A DNA stretch of 6,946 bases, taken from contig CALKYB010000322.1 of NCBI GenBank assembly GCA_938003565.1, positions 1 through 6,946 of the forward strand, written 5' to 3'. A model generated the notes under the pieces. That model did not search any database, had not been told where the DNA came from, and was given only the letters and a program-made list of their open reading frames with translations. The DNA is from an uncultured bacterium. GTDB lineage: Bacteria > Bdellovibrionota_C > UBA2361 > SZUA-149 > CALKYB01. Made by a program: the position numbers and the translations under genes. Below are positions 6,593 through 6,946 of this stretch, in pieces (the stretch's first letter is position 1; the number at the start of each line of letters is the position of its first letter).

Positions 6593-6946
6593 GTATAACC
6601 TCGGAGGTTGATATATTGTTTGGGGGATTCTGGCAATAAAGGAGCTAATTTTTTGGTCAGTTTGTTGTTAATAAAACTGTATTCCGATTAATATGATGTC
6701 TTTTATCGGGGGAGAGCTGGAAAGTTTAATTTAAAACTATAGTTTAACGATTGAGAGTGTACCCCGTCCCACTATAACTTTAGTATTTATAATTAATCTT
6801 CACCCTGGGGTATTGCAGTGCGCTAGCACTGCCAGAAAATTATATACTGAAACCCATTTATGACTACAAGAGCGAAGGTCTTGGCAAGAAAAGCTAGTTG
6901 AACTTGGTAGATCAGCTTTATTTGGTATTTTCTAGCCAAGTCCTGC
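6593..6946. other. Non-coding stretch without a recognisable gene
   Basis: AT-rich sequence with stops in all frames and no ORF of convincing length. It contains a 12-bp palindrome AAACTATAGTTT (6735-6746), TACCCC (6760-6765) facing GGGGTA (6807-6812), a 7-bp hairpin GCAGTGC/GCACTGC (6815-6832) and the larger inverted repeat at 6876-6944. No RNA gene was recognised. Confidence 0.5.
6876..6944. repeat. Imperfect inverted repeat at the right edge
   Basis: Arms 6876-6892 and 6928-6944 pair at 15 of 17 positions (AGG, CTTGGC and AGAAAA against TTTTCT, GCCAAG and CCT, with two single mismatches) around a 35-nt loop. A competing inner pair AAAGCT (6890-6895)/AGCTTT (6914-6919) exists. It could be a structured RNA, an element end or chance; there is no coding context. 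Confidence 0.4.

Noticed and set aside
6826..6945. Open minus-strand frame from the right edge (39 codons to TAG)
   Set aside because: The translated peptide has no recognisable domain and the frame may be open by chance. It could be the C-terminus of a gene beyond the edge, but nothing supports that.

Overview
The window is chromosomal DNA from a bacterium of moderate, slightly AT-rich composition. It carries four housekeeping protein genes and a roughly 650-bp cluster of intact and degenerate tRNA-Phe sequences. The fused alpha/beta 2-oxoacid dehydrogenase E1, a SohB-type S49 peptidase and a DNA polymerase III delta subunit are all clearly bacterial. Fused E1 proteins occur in several phyla (for example Bacteroidota, Chlamydiota, Verrucomicrobiota, Acidobacteriota). 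My weak guess is a marine member of the Verrucomicrobiota/PVC group; there is no decisive marker.

Layout. Positions 1-2020 (minus) hold an almost complete E1 alpha/beta fusion that starts at TTG and runs off the left edge. A 140-bp gap with a perfect 12-bp hairpin separates it from lpd (2161-3549, minus). The two probably form one operon, lpd then E1, supplying E3 and E1 of a pyruvate or branched-chain 2-oxoacid dehydrogenase complex; E2 is not in the window. A 287-bp divergent intergenic region leads to a sohB-like membrane peptidase (3837-4811, plus), which has no Shine-Dalgarno sequence and may be leaderless. It converges on holA (4847-5938, minus), the clamp-loader delta subunit.

Upstream of holA, on the same strand, lies the most interesting part (5962-6592). 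One intact tRNA-Phe(GAA) sits at 6158-6230. It is flanked by two tRNA-Phe-derived units, each interrupted at the same point, between the D arm and the anticodon arm, by an 87-88-nt insert. A fourth, shorter fragment keeps only the D arm and the first hairpin of the insert. The insert folds into two hairpins. Comparing the two full copies reveals four compensatory base-pair changes, so the structure appears to have been maintained while the sequence drifted. The left unit keeps its tRNA 3' half but has lost the 5' acceptor strand. The right unit keeps its 5' half but has a perfect 30-nt palindrome where the anticodon arm should be. This looks like a tRNA-associated repeat family, possibly REP-like or SINE-like, or a structured RNA built on tRNA-Phe.

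Positions 6593-6946 contain no convincing gene, only a few inverted repeats.
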